64,000 nucleotides of DNA. Origin: Bufo bufo. Lineage: Eukaryota; Chordata; Amphibia; Anura; Bufonidae. Below are positions 1 through 10,829 of this stretch, piece by piece (position 1 is the first letter of the stretch; the number at the start of each line of letters is the position of its first letter). The position numbers and the translations under genes are program-made. Location of the stretch: NCBI RefSeq assembly GCF_905171765.1, contig NC_053395.1, positions 184,902,156-184,966,155 on the forward strand. The letters are read 5' to 3'. Below the pieces are notes generated by a model that ran no database searches, was not told where the DNA came from, and worked only from the letters and a program-made list of their open reading frames with translations.

Positions 1-68
1 ACAGCTTCTTCCCCCCTGTCTTTTCCTCTTCACTGTTCTTGTCCCTGGAGTGGTTTCATCTGGTGCTA

Positions 69-190
69 CATGGGCATAGTCACATGCTCTGATGTAGCCA
101 ATGAATGGCTTCAGCGGTGGCATGCTGCTTCTGGCCATGTCAACGCTGAAGCCAGTCTTTGCTGCAGCAGAGCATGTGACCATGCCCATA
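69..190. repeat. Short imperfect palindrome (foldback, MITE-like)
   Basis: Outer arms 69-91 and 168-190 are reverse complements with one mismatch. Inner arms near 106-116 and 143-154 also pair (ggcttcagcg with cgctgaagcc). The whole segment could fold into a hairpin of about 120 bp. No coding content is seen. It sits just outside the DIRS element and may be a small non-autonomous DNA element or a relic. Confidence 0.6.
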
Positions 191-341
191 CAACGCCGGA
201 TGTAAACACTCTAAGGATTGGATCATGGACACAGCAAAGGAATCGCATAGAACTGAACTGGTGCGGAGCTGGTAAGTATGAATCTTCTGTTTAGAGAGGC
301 AGGCTGTTGGCATTAGATAAAAACTCATTTTCTCATCCATA

Positions 342-466
342 TCATTGGACGACACAGGCTTGACCATGGGTATAGCTGTTGCCACTAGGAGGCGGACACT
401 AAGCACAAAAGTGTGAGCTCCGCCCATCAGCTATGCCCTTTCTACAGGGACTAAGCTAAATCAGTT
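342..466. repeat. DIRS left inverted terminal repeat
   Basis: This segment is the reverse complement of 5610-5734 with roughly 90 percent identity by eye. It includes the stretch aggcggacactaagcacaaa. Inverted termini are the hallmark of DIRS elements. Confidence 0.85.
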
Positions 467-1433
467 TTACAGGTCTGCTAATTTTCTTCAATTTTTTTTT
501 ATTTTATTTTTTTCTTCCCTTTTAGCTGGATTTCAGGCAGTCCTAGCTCCCTGCACTCCCACCCAGGATACGGGAGACCAGGGGCTCCCCAAGCCCGCTA
601 CTTCTTCCCGGTCTCCAGAAGTCAAGGAGGACCAGAGGTTCCTAAAGCCTCTGCATCCCTGCAACCACGGCCACCCAGTGCAAGTCCCCTCTGTTTCGGT
701 GTAGCAGCCCTCCCCAAGGGGCCGCACACCGAAGGTGGTGATCCAGCTGGAGCCAGGGGGCAGAAAACGCCAGACGCATTAGTATTTCTGGCCCCCAGAG
801 TGCTCCCCTCCTTCCTCCTCCCTCCCCTTCTCAGGTTACCTTGAGCGATTCCCCCACAGAGGCCTTGTCCCCTCCATGCGCCTTTTTCCTGTCTGGAGTG
901 GGGGGTGGGGCTAGAGAAGCCTCCATTGCACAATGCCCCCTCTCCTCAGGGCCCTTCCTCCTTCTTGGCATTTCCGGTCCTGTGCTCCACTGGGGCCGCT
1001 GCTAATTGAGGCCCCGGCTTCTCTGCAGCCTACTCCCACATCGGCTCCCCGTGGGTTCTCCTCTCCCGGCTGGCATCTCTGTTCGGCCGGGGCTTTAGCG
1101 ACAGCTTAGGGGCGAAGGCCTCTTTAGCAGGGACGGCAGAAGGGTCGGGCCTGCGCTTCCCTGCAGTTTCGCGGGGGACTGACTACATTTTGAGGGCGGG
1201 GCATGAAGTTCTCCCTGCTCCCCCTCCTTCGGCTGTATCGTGGGGCAATTCTTGGCGCCTTTTCTGACTCCACCCACATCCTGTTTCAAATGCACCTCGG
1301 CGGGACTCTGACTCAAGGCACTTCCGGACAAGCTGCATTAAAGGAACACAAGCCGGGTAAGCTGTGTCTCCCCTTCCTACATGGTTTAACCTACCCCCCT
1401 CATCCACCCATCCGTCACTACAGGGTACTCATT

Positions 1434-2430
1434 ATGTCCGAGCCCAGACCCCAGGCCCCAAAGCAGGCAGTCTCTTTTGTGCGCCATTTTGCTTGTGCTT
1501 CTTGTCACTCAAAATTTCCATCTGGTCAGTTAGATTCCCTCTGCTCTTCGTGCTCTGCTCCACCGCCAAGTGGCTCTGCCCCTGACCCAGTCCCCCCTGC
1601 TGCCCAGCCTATGGTAGAGCCGGAGTCGGCGCACTCCCTGTCAAAGATGGTACAGGATGTCTCCCATACCAACAAAGCCATTGTGGAAATACTAGGGCAT
1701 TTGTCCGCAAGGCGTCCTCTGACCAGTCCGACTCTGGGGATCCTGGGGCTCATTACCATCGCGGCCGTCCCGCTAAACAGGCCAGACCATCCTCCCCCTC
1801 TCCGCCACCTCCCAGAGAGTCTTACTCCGACATATCCTCCTTGGAAGCGTCATGTTCCTAGGAGAGGTTTTCAGATAAGGATTTTGTCTCTCCTGAGGGT
1901 CAGTCTTCAAAGCTGTCCTTCATGGTGGACAGTCTCATTACAGCGGTTATAGAGACCATACAGGTTGAAGACCCCGCACCCTTTATCGGCCGGCTCGAGT
2001 TTTTTCTTTAGGAGGTCCCGTCGCTCACCCAAATGTTTCCCCAACCACCAGGATTTTGATTCCTCTGTTTCCAAGGAGTGGAATTTTCCTGAAAAAAAAT
2101 TGAATCTTTCGCAAAATTTTCCTTTGAAGCAGTGGGCACAGCACTGTGACCAGTTTTTGCCTCTACATGGGTGAGCAAAGCTATGGGTGAGTGGGCAAAT
2201 AATCTACGTCAGGGTCTCTCCACGGGGGTTCCCTCAGGGAAACTTTCCGATATTGCCCTGCAGCTCTCCCTTGCCAGGCTTATGGCCCGCTCGTCAACCA
2301 TTTTGGTGGCTATTCGCCGTACCCTATGGCTCTCCTGCTGGGCGGCAGATAATGCTTCAAAGTGGACCCTGACGGCCCTCCCCTTTACTGGCAGTAGACA
2401 ATTTTGGCAAACGCCTGGATGAGATCATTT
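1434..2430 (+). pseudogene. DIRS gag-like ORF remnant
   Basis: The likely start is the ATG at 1434 (MSEPRPQAPKQ). A CxxC...CxxC zinc-finger-like patch follows within the first 40 residues (CASCHSKF, then LCSSC), and then a serine/proline-rich part. The frame shifts near 1780 and coding continues in other frames to about 2430, where it gives LPSGKLSDIALQLSLARLMA-type sequence typical of a capsid region. Just after 2460 lies a lysine/arginine-rich tail. It is probably the nucleocapsid/gag protein of the DIRS element, now non-functional. Confidence 0.6.
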
Positions 2431-2859
2431 CTGATGCTACAGGTGGTAAGAGCACTCATTTAAACAGAACAGGGTTCGTTTCAACAAGTCAAAAAAGCGT
2501 AAACCTCTTTTTCGCCCCTTTCACAGTTTTTCCAGCCCAAAGCAGCCAACCAACAAGTCTGCCCCGGATCAGAAGCGCAAGCCTTCCTTCAAACCTCGCC
2601 CTTCCTAGCGTCCCTGTCAACAGGGCTCCAAGTCCTATAAGCCCAAGACCTCCTCTGCATGACGTGCAGCTTCCAGCGCCCTCCGATCGGGTGGGCAGCC
2701 GCCTTCATCTGTTTCTTCATGTTTGGCTGGCTCACGTCTCGGATGCCTGGGTGACCGAGGTCATCGCAGAGGGTTACAAGCTGGAATGCAGGTCCTCCCC
2801 TCCGTCTCGATTTTTTCGCCTGTCTCCTCCAACCTCTCCTTCTGCCACTTCTGTGGCAG

Positions 2860-4000
2860 GGAGTGATCGTCCTGGTTCCTGCGCAAGACTGTTTTCGCGG
2901 GTTCTACTCCAATCTCTTTGTGGTCCCCAAAAAGGAGGGGACGTTCTCTGCCGTTCTGGACCTTAAGGCACTTAACCGATTCCTTTGGCTCCGCAGCTTC
3001 TGGATGGAGTCCCTGAGATCAGTCATTGCGTACCTGTCCTAAATAGACATCAAGGACGCTTATCTTCATGTTCCCATCTGCTTTAGGGACCAAAAACTTG
3101 TCCGGTTCGCAGTGGGTCCCTTTCACTACCAGTTTGTGTCCGTCCCGTTCGGCCATGTCACAGCTCCCAGAGTCTTTACGAAGGTTCTGGCGGCGGTCAT
3201 GGCCCTTCTCTATGTCAGAGGTATAGTGGCGATCCCTTACTTAGACGCTATCCTGATAAAGGGTCCGTCATTCCGGGCAATCGCGGACAGCCTGCGCATA
3301 GTCCTGGACACCCTAGAACGCTTCTGATGGATCCTGAAACGGCAGAAGTCATGTCTTTATCCATCTCAGTGGCTAACCTTTCTGGGCATGTTACTCGACA
3401 CCTTTCAGGCCAAGGTACTCTTGCCCCCGGAGAAGCTATCCACTCTCCGTCTTCAGATTCTCCTCTTGTTGCGGCCCTGTCCTCTTCCCCGTCGTCACTG
3501 CATGCGGGCTCTGGGTCACATGGTCTCTGCCTTCAAAGCAGTTCCCTATGCTCAGTTCCATACCAGGACTCTTCAGCGAGCCATTCTAACCAATTGGGAC
3601 CGTTCCCCAGCCACCCTGGATTGGCCCATACGTCTCTCTACCCCGACCCGCTGGCCCTCAGGTGGTGGTTGGTTTCCCCGATGCTGACGTTGGGCCGCTC
3701 TTTCCTTCCTCTCCATTGGACGGTGCTGACAATGGACGCGAGCCTCCAGGGTTGGGGGGGAAGTGTTGGGAAATCTATCCGTTCAAGGCGTGTGGTCATG
3801 CGAGGAGCGCTCCCTCCCAATCAACATTCTGGAATTGAGAGCGATTCGTCTCTCTCTGCTGCATTGGACTGACCATCTCCGGGGATGTCCGCTTCGAGTT
3901 CAGTCCAACAACTCCACGGCTGTGGCGTACCTCAATCACCAGGGTGGCACCCAAAATCCGGCAGCCATGGCGGAAATAGCTGATTCTCAGCTGGGCGGAG
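2860..4000 (+). pseudogene. DIRS reverse transcriptase / RNase H remnant
   Basis: Recognisable RT blocks are FYSNLFVVPKKEGTFSAVLD near 2900, IDIKDAYLHVPI at 3043-3078, and FHYQFVSVPFGHVTAPRVF near 3120-3180. The catalytic box reads YLDAIL near 3240 instead of YLDDIL, so one catalytic aspartate is lost. An RNase H-like part starts near 3720 (TMDASLQGWG) and continues with NILELRAI and an SNNSTAVAYLNHQGG stretch. In-frame stops (3040, 3325) and frameshifts near 3380 and 3770 confirm that it is dead. Confidence 0.85.
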
Positions 4001-4439
4001 AGCCATGTTCCGGCGCTGTCGGCAGTTCACATCCCCGGCGTCGACAACTGGATCGCCGACTTCCTCAGCTGTGGGCTCTTCACCTGCAAGTTTTTCTAGC
4101 CATCTGCGAGCGATGGGGTCGGCCAAACTTGGTTCTCATGGCCTCCCACTTCAACCACAAGGTTGAGAACTTTATCGCGCGGTACAGGGATCCCAAGACC
4201 CTGGCATGCGACGCCCTAGTGATTCCATGGAATTAGTTCACGTTTCCTTACGTGTTCCCACCTCTTCCTCTCATTCCACGTCTACTCCGAAAGATCAGGT
4301 CCGAAGGTCTGCCCGTCATTCTCGTGGCCCCCGATTGGCCATGACAAGTGTGGCAAGCATCTCTAGTCACCCTCCACGCTTATGAACCCTCCGTCTTCCT
4401 AGGGAGGACCTCTTGTCGCAGAGACCAATCTTCCACCCG

Positions 4440-5345
4440 AATTTAGGGTCTCTACATTTAACAGCTTGGCTGTTGAAGCCGCTGTACAAAGGGCGCGGGG
4501 TTTCTCGGATGCTGTTGTCCAGACCATGATTCATGCCAGAAAGTCGTCATCTTCCGGAATCTACCACCGGAACTGGAAGTCCTACTTTAGTTGGTGCGAG
4601 CGTCACCAGCTGTCTCCCATTCGGGCATGGACTTGGGGCTGGCTCTTAGCTCCCTCAAAGGGCAAGTTTCGGCTCTTTCCATTCTTTTTAGCGGAACTTT
4701 GCTTTGCTTTCTGTGGTTCCGACCTTTCTGCAGGGGGTTGCGCATGCTGTGCCCCCTTTCCGTTCTCCGTTGAATCCTTGGAATGTTAATCTAGTGAGTC
4801 TTTGCAGCAGGTGTTGCTTCGCTTCCTGTCCTACAAGGTGGCCTTTTTGGTGGCAATCACTTCCATCCGTAGGGTGTCGGAACTCGTGGCTCTTTACTGT
4901 CGGTCGCCTTTCCTGATCCTTCAGGACAAAGTAGTCCTTCGCCCTGTTCAGTCCTTCCTTCCGAAGGTTGTGTCGGCATTCCATCTCAATGAAGAGATTA
5001 TTCTCCCTTCATTTTGTCCTGACCCGTCTCATCCTCATGAGCAGTCGCTCCACACTCTGGATTTGGTATGAGCCGTTCGCATCTATCTTTCCTAGATGTA
5101 ATCTTTCCACCAGACGGATTCCCTGTTCGTCATTCCAGAGGGGCCAAGACGAGGGCTGGCTGCGTCTAAAACTACCATTTCCCGGTGGATTCGTTTGGCC
5201 ATTGTGGAAGCATACCACGTCAGTGACCAGGCCCCACCCTTCCGGGTTACTGCTCATTCTGCTCGGGCAGTGCATCATGGGGCTTTGACCTTTGCGTCTT
5301 CTGACGCTTATCTGGGGTGTAGAGTTTTGCAGACGGCGGTTCTCT
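4440..5345 (+). pseudogene. DIRS tyrosine recombinase remnant
   Basis: The N-terminal core-binding part reads SSSGIYHRNWKSYFSWCERH near 4545-4605. The catalytic region begins with FLVAITSIRRVSELVAL near 4845, carrying the first conserved Arg. It continues with TDSLFVIPEGPRRGLAASK near 5115, TISRWIRLAIVEAYHV near 5175 and an AHSARA box near 5255, the expected His-xx-Arg. Right after that box the sequence jumps to SSDAYLGCRVLQ, so the stretch that should hold the catalytic Tyr seems deleted. Several stops and frameshifts are also present. Confidence 0.82.
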
Positions 5346-5609
5346 GATTGGCCAGAGGGTTTTTGTTTATGCCCACCCTTGGGACTGCTCTGTAACGTCC
5401 CATGGTCAAGCCTGTGTCTCCCAATGATACAAATGAGAAAACACCTAAAGGGATTTTTGTACTTACCGTAAAATCTGTTTCTCTTCCGTTCATTGAGGGA
5501 CACAGCTTCCACCCGTTCTCTCTTTTACGGGCCTTTTCTGGCCTGCGTGGTTCTGGGTTTGTACATAGTTTTCCTGTTTTTGTCTTGCTTCTCCTACTGC
5601 TTTTGCACT

Positions 5610-5734
5610 AACTGATTTGGCTTAGTCCCTGTAGGAAGGGTATAGCTGAAGGGAGGAGCTCACACTTTTGTGCTTAGTGTCCGCCTCCTAGTGGCAATAG
5701 CTATACCCATGGTCAAGCCTGTGTTCCCCAATGA
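5610..5734. repeat. DIRS right inverted terminal repeat
   Basis: Reverse complement of 342-466. A second inverted pair, 5452-5483 against 5741-5772, is a perfect 32-bp match around ttttacggtaagtacaaaaa. It represents the internal complementary region that DIRS elements use to rebuild their ends. Confidence 0.85.
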
Positions 5735-5861
5735 ACAGTAGAGAAACAGATTTTACGGTAAGTACAAAAATCTAGTTATTCCTTGAGAATCCCTTTAGGG
5801 GCTATATGGTAAAACAAGTACAAATTATACTTTTGACTCATTCACATGAGTCATTGGTCTT

Positions 5862-6059
5862 TTAAAGGGGTTTTCCTGGAATAATTAGTTTATAGCTAAT
5901 GCCCTCAGGCAGTCCTAAGTTATTGTCTATTACACAGTTGATGGAGCTACAGCCCGACAGCTGATCATCAGGGTTGGTGTCGAACCCCCACCTTAAGCTA
6001 GTAATGGCCTATCCTGAGGATAGGCTATCACTCATAAAATGTTGGGCAACCCATTTAAG
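5862..6059. mobile_element. Short anuran-type interspersed repeat
   Basis: It starts with tttaaaggggttttcctgga and ends with gttgggcaacccatttaagc, which are imperfect inverted ends. It contains cctatcctgaggataggcta, a palindromic core shared with the MITE at 6712-6979. I believe this is a non-autonomous DNA element, common in frogs. Confidence 0.6.
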
Positions 6060-6168
6060 CACAGAACTGGCCAAATGTATAAAGGTATCTGGTTAGTTAT
6101 ATTTTGTGCTGTTTGCTGTTTCCGAGAACTGTAATCATTTTGACATTTCAAATATAACATTCCTGTAG

Positions 6169-6270
6169 ATTTATTGTGAAGTGGATTTCAAGCGTCATTC
6201 TCTATCTCAAGCCAACACAGACTTGGTCTACGCAGCAGAAAAGCTTGACCTCATTCAGAAAAAGTTTGAG
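6169..6270 (+). CDS. Dynein heavy chain exon: stalk, distal part of coiled coil 2
   Basis: Acceptor cctgtag ends at 6168 and donor gtatga starts at 6271. The exon is 102 bp, 34 codons, phase 0 at both ends. The peptide starts IYCEVDFKRHSLSQANTDL and continues with a heptad-like helix ending DLIQKKFE. In dynein heavy chains the equivalent sequence leaves the microtubule-binding domain and forms the start of the returning stalk coiled coil. No frame damage is seen, so it is expected to be functional. The intron after it is 17.2 kb and holds the nested Tc1/LINE complex. Confidence 0.93.
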
Positions 6271-6711
6271 GTATGAAACCCAGTATCTCATTGTCATAAA
6301 TTTCCCTCTAAAAGTCTAAAGCTAGCCATTACTAAAGACAGCTATTTTCTGGGTATCTTCTTGTTCATGGTTTGTGAAGGTTCTTGTTCAAGATGACAAT
6401 GCCATAAGTTAAAATGACAAACACCACCAGAGCGTTTCTAGTGTATGTCCAGCTCAACTTTATCACATACTGTTTGGTAATGTGTGATCCATACACACCA
6501 ATCTGAGGGCCAGACTGCAGTGTTAACTATAGATCATTCATTGCCAAAACCAATATGATATGCCAGGTATCAGTACCATTTTGAATCAGTGAGTTTGCAT
6601 GACAAATACTATGTTCACTGGATGTTGTGCTATGACAGTAACATTTGATGGTCATGCATCAAAAGAAGTGGGAGAACTTCAGAGAATTCCTCATTATAAG
6701 AGACTGGGCAA

Positions 6712-6979
6712 CTTAAAGGAGTCTTCAAGGCTCCTGATATTGATTACCTATTCTCAGGATAGGTCATTAATATCCGATCGGGGAGGGTCTGACGTTTAGC
6801 TCCAGTAACTACTCTTTGAACAGAGGTGTGCTTCCTTTTACATTTAAAAGTTCTTCCAGCACCAGGGAGCAGTTAATCGATGATAGAGCAGGTTGTTGGA
6901 CCCTCACTGATTGGATATTAATGACCTAACATGAGAATAGGTCATCATTATCAGGACCCTGAAAAACCCCTTTAAAATA
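6712..6979. mobile_element. MITE with about 75-bp terminal inverted repeats
   Basis: The left end (ttaaaggagtcttcaaggct) and right end (reverse complement ttttaaaggggtttttcagg) continue as long inverted arms. Each arm contains an acctattctcaggataggtc-like motif and a ggagggtc-like motif. No ORF. It is a non-autonomous DNA transposon of a type abundant in anurans (family not named). Confidence 0.72.
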
Positions 6980-8826
6980 AGGCAGTTGGAGAATTTTGGA
7001 GAAAAGCACAGACTACTGTATATATCATGTGTAACTTATTAGAATGATAGGACCTCGTAAAATGTAAAAAATCTCAGACTTAATGTATCTTTACCTTAGG
7101 GTTCAGATCCTAAATAGAATGTGTACAAATCTAGAAATGTGATTTATAAATGTAAAATTTTGGACAAGACCTTGTTGCACATTTACCTTGTAATAACTTT
7201 CAAATCTGGAAACATATTAGCACACAGTTTCCCAATTAATCACTTATTTAAACATTTCATTTCAGTTTTACATAAAGTACAAAATAAGTTTTGAAAGGAA
7301 GCTGATGATGAAGAAGAAATGCAGCGGGCATTTAATAACTAGAACAACGGCAAGATAATTAACGGGCATGCATAAAGATTCATGCTTTATACCAAAATTT
7401 TAATTTTGCACATAAATGTGCCTGATGTAGGCAGCATTTAATCACCTAGCTGACAGGAGTAACTACTTTCATTTAACCTTGACTGAAGATCATGAATTCT
7501 AACAGGTTTAATTGGATACATCATTTAACAGAATGAACAGAGCAAATTTTTCTCAATTCATAGCGTCTGATTGACATGCACCAGCAATGCTACGTCGCAC
7601 AATTAACGTTGTTCTGTATTCCAGATATGGACAGCAATTGCCACAGTGATGTGACATTGTTTGATCATAGTGGCTAAAAAAAATGCGATTCGTCTTACCC
7701 CTTGTTTAGAAAAGGGCAAAGTTTAAAATTAAGAAGAAAACTGAGAAAATTAGGGACATTTCTGCTTAGTTCCTTTATTGTTTGTTCTAATATAGTCTCA
7801 TTGATATGCCAAAAGTGTAAGGGAAAAATTGTAAAAGCAAAAACAGACATTGAAAGTTGGTCTCAGTTTTCCAAGTCCATAGATGCTATGTATTGTAGGC
7901 ATAAACTACTGGGAAATGGGGGAAGGCCCTTTGGTATTTATTCCACATTTATTTTGTTGCTGATATCAGGCCCTTTCCAGAGATACAGGCTGAATTCAAA
8001 CTACGGGCCAACACAAATATTTAACTACCTGATGGGTAAATATGCCCTTGAAACTCAACTGGGTCGGTAGGGAGTGAAGTTCCATGATTCCCCCTTCCCA
8101 TTTTTCTTCTCTGCCCATCTGAAGCTCATTTATTCTCAGATTCTTATACCCTCCTTTCACAGAAAATTAAAGAATCAGCTCTGGCACTCCATTACAAGAA
8201 ATGGGAGAGGAATGTGGGTCCTTTGGATCTGGATGAACTATTTTCTTAATCTTCGTTTCGTTCCAAATTTTTCAGAAAATTTGATTCAGGTCTGAATTGA
8301 TTTTACCTGAATCAAATATTCTCCAGTCGCTCTGAAAATTGGTATATACAAATCTCTGGCCTCTTAGGCTTCATATAAAAAATAAATAAAAAAAGATACA
8401 GAGAATAAATATGAGGCATAGAAAATGAGAGGAGCCCCACACGTATTACTCCACTGAAAATGAGACATACAAGCCAGTTCTCCTTCCAAAAGGACAAGAG
8501 TACTCGGTGTCTCAAGATCAAATTGCCCTGGTTAGCTGAGTGGCCTTGAGGGTGCTCTTTCTCATTATGGAAACCAACAAGAATGCCCGAAGAAACATTA
8601 TAAAACATGGCTTTATCAACGCATGAAACAACTTTGACAGAATTTATCTTAGGTATACGCTGTTAATTTACCTTTTGATCTCCTACATAAGAGCCACTTC
8701 TACTTAGCGTTTTTATCTTGTTTTTTTTAAATTTTTTGTGCCTGGGATGAGTTTTTTCTTGTTTCACTTTTATGATTGTGTTAGATATATGATGCTTTAA
8801 GTTTTTGTATCTTCTCTGACAAATAA
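6980..8826. other. Dynein intron, no recognised feature
   Basis: AT-rich intronic sequence. Short open frames such as 7702-8070 have no recognisable domain, splice context or repeat signature. I see nothing more specific here. Confidence 0.6.
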
Positions 8827-8904
8827 TTACCATATTTTTCACCCTGTAAGACACACCTAGGTTTTAGAGGAGGAAAATAAGAAAAAATATTTTTCACCAG
8901 ACTA

Positions 8905-9452
8905 ATATTAATCAGACTTCAGCTAAAAGCCCCAATCAGACCCCTAATGTTAATCAGATCTCAGATCATACCCCCCAATGTTAATTAGACCTCATATCAG
9001 GCCTCCAATGTTAATTAGACCTCAGCTTAGACCCCCAATCAGACCTCAGATCAGACCCCCAATGTTGATTAGTACTCAGCTCAAACTCAGAATCCGACCT
9101 TAGATCAGACCCCAATTGTTAATTATACCTCAGATTCACAATTTTAATTAGACCTTAGTTCAGACACCCAATGTTAATCAGACCTCAGATCAGACCACCG
9201 GTGTTAATTAGACCTCAGCTCAGATCCCTAATCAGACCTCAGCTCAGACCCCCAATGTTATTCAGACAGTTCAGAGCCCCAATGTTAATCAGACCTCAGA
9301 TCAGACCCCCATTGTTAATTAGACCTCAGCTCAGACCCCCAATGTTAATTAGACCGTAGTTCAGACCCTCAATCAGACTCCCAATGTTAATCAGGTTTCA
9401 GATCAGACCCCAATGTTAATTAGACCTCAGCGCAGACCCCCAATCAGACCTC
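8905..9452. repeat. Minisatellite, unit about 31 bp
   Basis: Variable tandem units built on agacctcagctcagaccccc followed by aatgttaatt. Some units lack the aatgttaatt half. The array is internal to the DNA element at 8827-10021 and is interrupted by a MITE at its right end. Confidence 0.85.
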
Positions 9453-9456
9453 AGAT

Positions 9457-9731
9457 CATCTGTCAGTAGAATTGGATGATGTTCTAACTGCCTGGCCCTC
9501 TCAATCAAAGTGAAGAGGGCACAGCAGTTGCAGTAAGAGCAGACCCTCTAGGTGTAACAGCAACGCCCTTGTTCCTCCTAGAGGCTCCTTTGCATATATT
9601 AAAACATAATTTTTCTCATCAATGCGGGCACATATGAACATGGGACCAACACAGATGCCCTCCACTGCCAAGTGCACATGCAACATGTCAGCCAGTTTCA
9701 TAGGTACAAATCTGCTGACAGATGCCCTTTA
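9457..9731. mobile_element. MITE inserted inside the minisatellite element
   Basis: The ends carry inverted motifs atctgtcagtagaatt and, reverse-complemented, catctgtcagcagatttg. The flanks on either side (acctcagatca and acctcagatcagac) are both minisatellite sequence, which shows insertion into the array. No ORF of interest. Confidence 0.6.
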
Positions 9732-10297
9732 ATCAAACCTCAGATCAGACAAAAAAAAATAAACCAACTCACCTCTACTGCTCCGAATGCCGTTGCCGCT
9801 GCGGAGATCCAGTGCTCTTCGTGCCACGCTGTGCTGTGACCTAACGTTGCACAGTGTGAGGTCACAGAGCGCGACGGCAGAAGAAGACCAGGAAGCGGTG
9901 AATACAGAGCCAGCACAAGGTGTGCTGTATTCACCGCTCCCCCGTCCTGCTGTACTAATGAGTTCTTCCATAATGAAAGCACTCAAAGGAAAAAGTTTTA
10001 TAGGGCGATAAATAAGGTAATAGTCCTACAAAGTATTAGCTACAGCATCTTTATTATCTCTTCCTTAATACTTCTGTAAAGTTTATTGTTTTCTGTACAA
10101 CTGATATTGCATATATATGCACACGTGTCTGTACATCTACTTGGGTTCTAATAAATCTTTATTTTTTAGTGAAAAAATAAACTACTAGGAAAAAACCTTT
10201 GTAATTCAATTGCGAAACAAAACAAAAAATACACATAGCTCTCTCCAGGAAAGACTTCATAATGCTAATGTAAGAAAAGATGCCAAATTCCTATTTT

Positions 10298-10320
10298 TAT
10301 CTATCTATCTATCTATCTAG
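10298..10320. repeat. (TCTA)n microsatellite, short
   Basis: About five tetranucleotide repeats, directly before the foldback element. Confidence 0.9.
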
Positions 10321-10377
10321 AAAAAGAAAAGAAAAAAGCAGCACATTAATCATGGGTGCAATTCCCAAATGCATAAA

Positions 10378-10566
10378 GAAGAAAAAAGGCAGCACTCCAG
10401 ATTAGTGATGAAAAAGTGGATGATTTATTCACCCATCTAGCAGCAACGTTTCAGCTCTCTCATTGGAGCCTTTGTCTAGCTAGAGAGAGCTGAAATGTTG
10501 CTGCTAGATGGGTGAATAAACCATCCACTTTTTCATCACTAATCTGGAGTGCTGCCTTTTTTCTTC

Positions 10567-10567
<1 letters not shown>
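10378..10567. mobile_element. Foldback element with hammerhead-like centre
   Basis: Arms 10378-10463 and 10481-10567 are near-perfect reverse complements of about 86 bp around a 17-bp spacer. On the - strand the centre reads like a degenerate hammerhead: an AGACAAAGGCTCC stretch, then AGAGAGCTGAAACGTTG. The GAAACGTT part is typical of Penelope-type hammerheads, but the first core box is damaged. (TCTA)n microsatellites lie on both sides (10298-10320, 10567-10622). Origin from a Penelope pseudo-LTR is an inference. Confidence 0.65.
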
Positions 10568-10621
<54 letters not shown>

Positions 10622-10622
10622 C
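10567..10622. repeat. (CTAT)n microsatellite
   Basis: About 13 uninterrupted tetranucleotide repeats abutting the right arm of the foldback element. Confidence 0.95.
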
Positions 10623-10829
10623 TGTATGTCTGCCAGTTTGTCTCTTTATCTATCCTATTTTGACATGTACACTGCCTGTCCAAAAAATAGTCGCCACCTG
10701 GATTTAATTAAGCAAATAGTTATGAGCCTCCTATTGAATAATTACTGCATGGGTGATTATCTTTCAGCTGGCAACAAGTTATTTAACCCCAACTGGTGCA
10801 ATGAGTTGCTTCCCATTTCTTAAACAACC

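Larger units (their letters stand above)
300..5772 (+). mobile_element. DIRS-like tyrosine-recombinase retrotransposon, decayed
   Basis: This element carries, in order, a gag-like region, a reverse transcriptase with RNase H, and a tyrosine recombinase, all on the + strand. That order and enzyme set define DIRS retrotransposons, which integrate through a circular intermediate using the recombinase rather than an integrase. Inverted terminal repeats are visible at 342-466 and 5610-5734, and an internal complementary pair at 5452-5483 and 5741-5772. Frames are broken by many stops and shifts. The left boundary is diverged and placed only approximately. It lies just upstream of the first visible dynein exon, inside the preceding intron. 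Confidence 0.88.
8827..10021. mobile_element. Non-autonomous DNA element with internal minisatellite
   Basis: The left end reads attaccatatttttcaccct and the right end, reverse-complemented, attaccttatttatcgccct, giving imperfect terminal inverted repeats. Inside come a roughly 31-bp minisatellite (8905-9452), an inserted MITE, an A-run, and a GC-rich palindromic part near 9790-9945 (actcacctctactgctccga, cggtgaatacagagccagca). A second family member lies at 28907-29425 with the same order of parts. No coding sequence, so it must be moved in trans. Target duplication is not clear. Confidence 0.65.

Noticed and set aside
2860..4240. DIRS RT and RNase H first considered as an endogenous retrovirus
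   Set aside because: There are no direct LTRs, protease or integrase. Inverted ends and a tyrosine recombinase identify DIRS.
9171..9359. Repetitive open frame rich in IRPQ motifs
   Set aside because: Translation of the agacctcag minisatellite. No evidence of coding.
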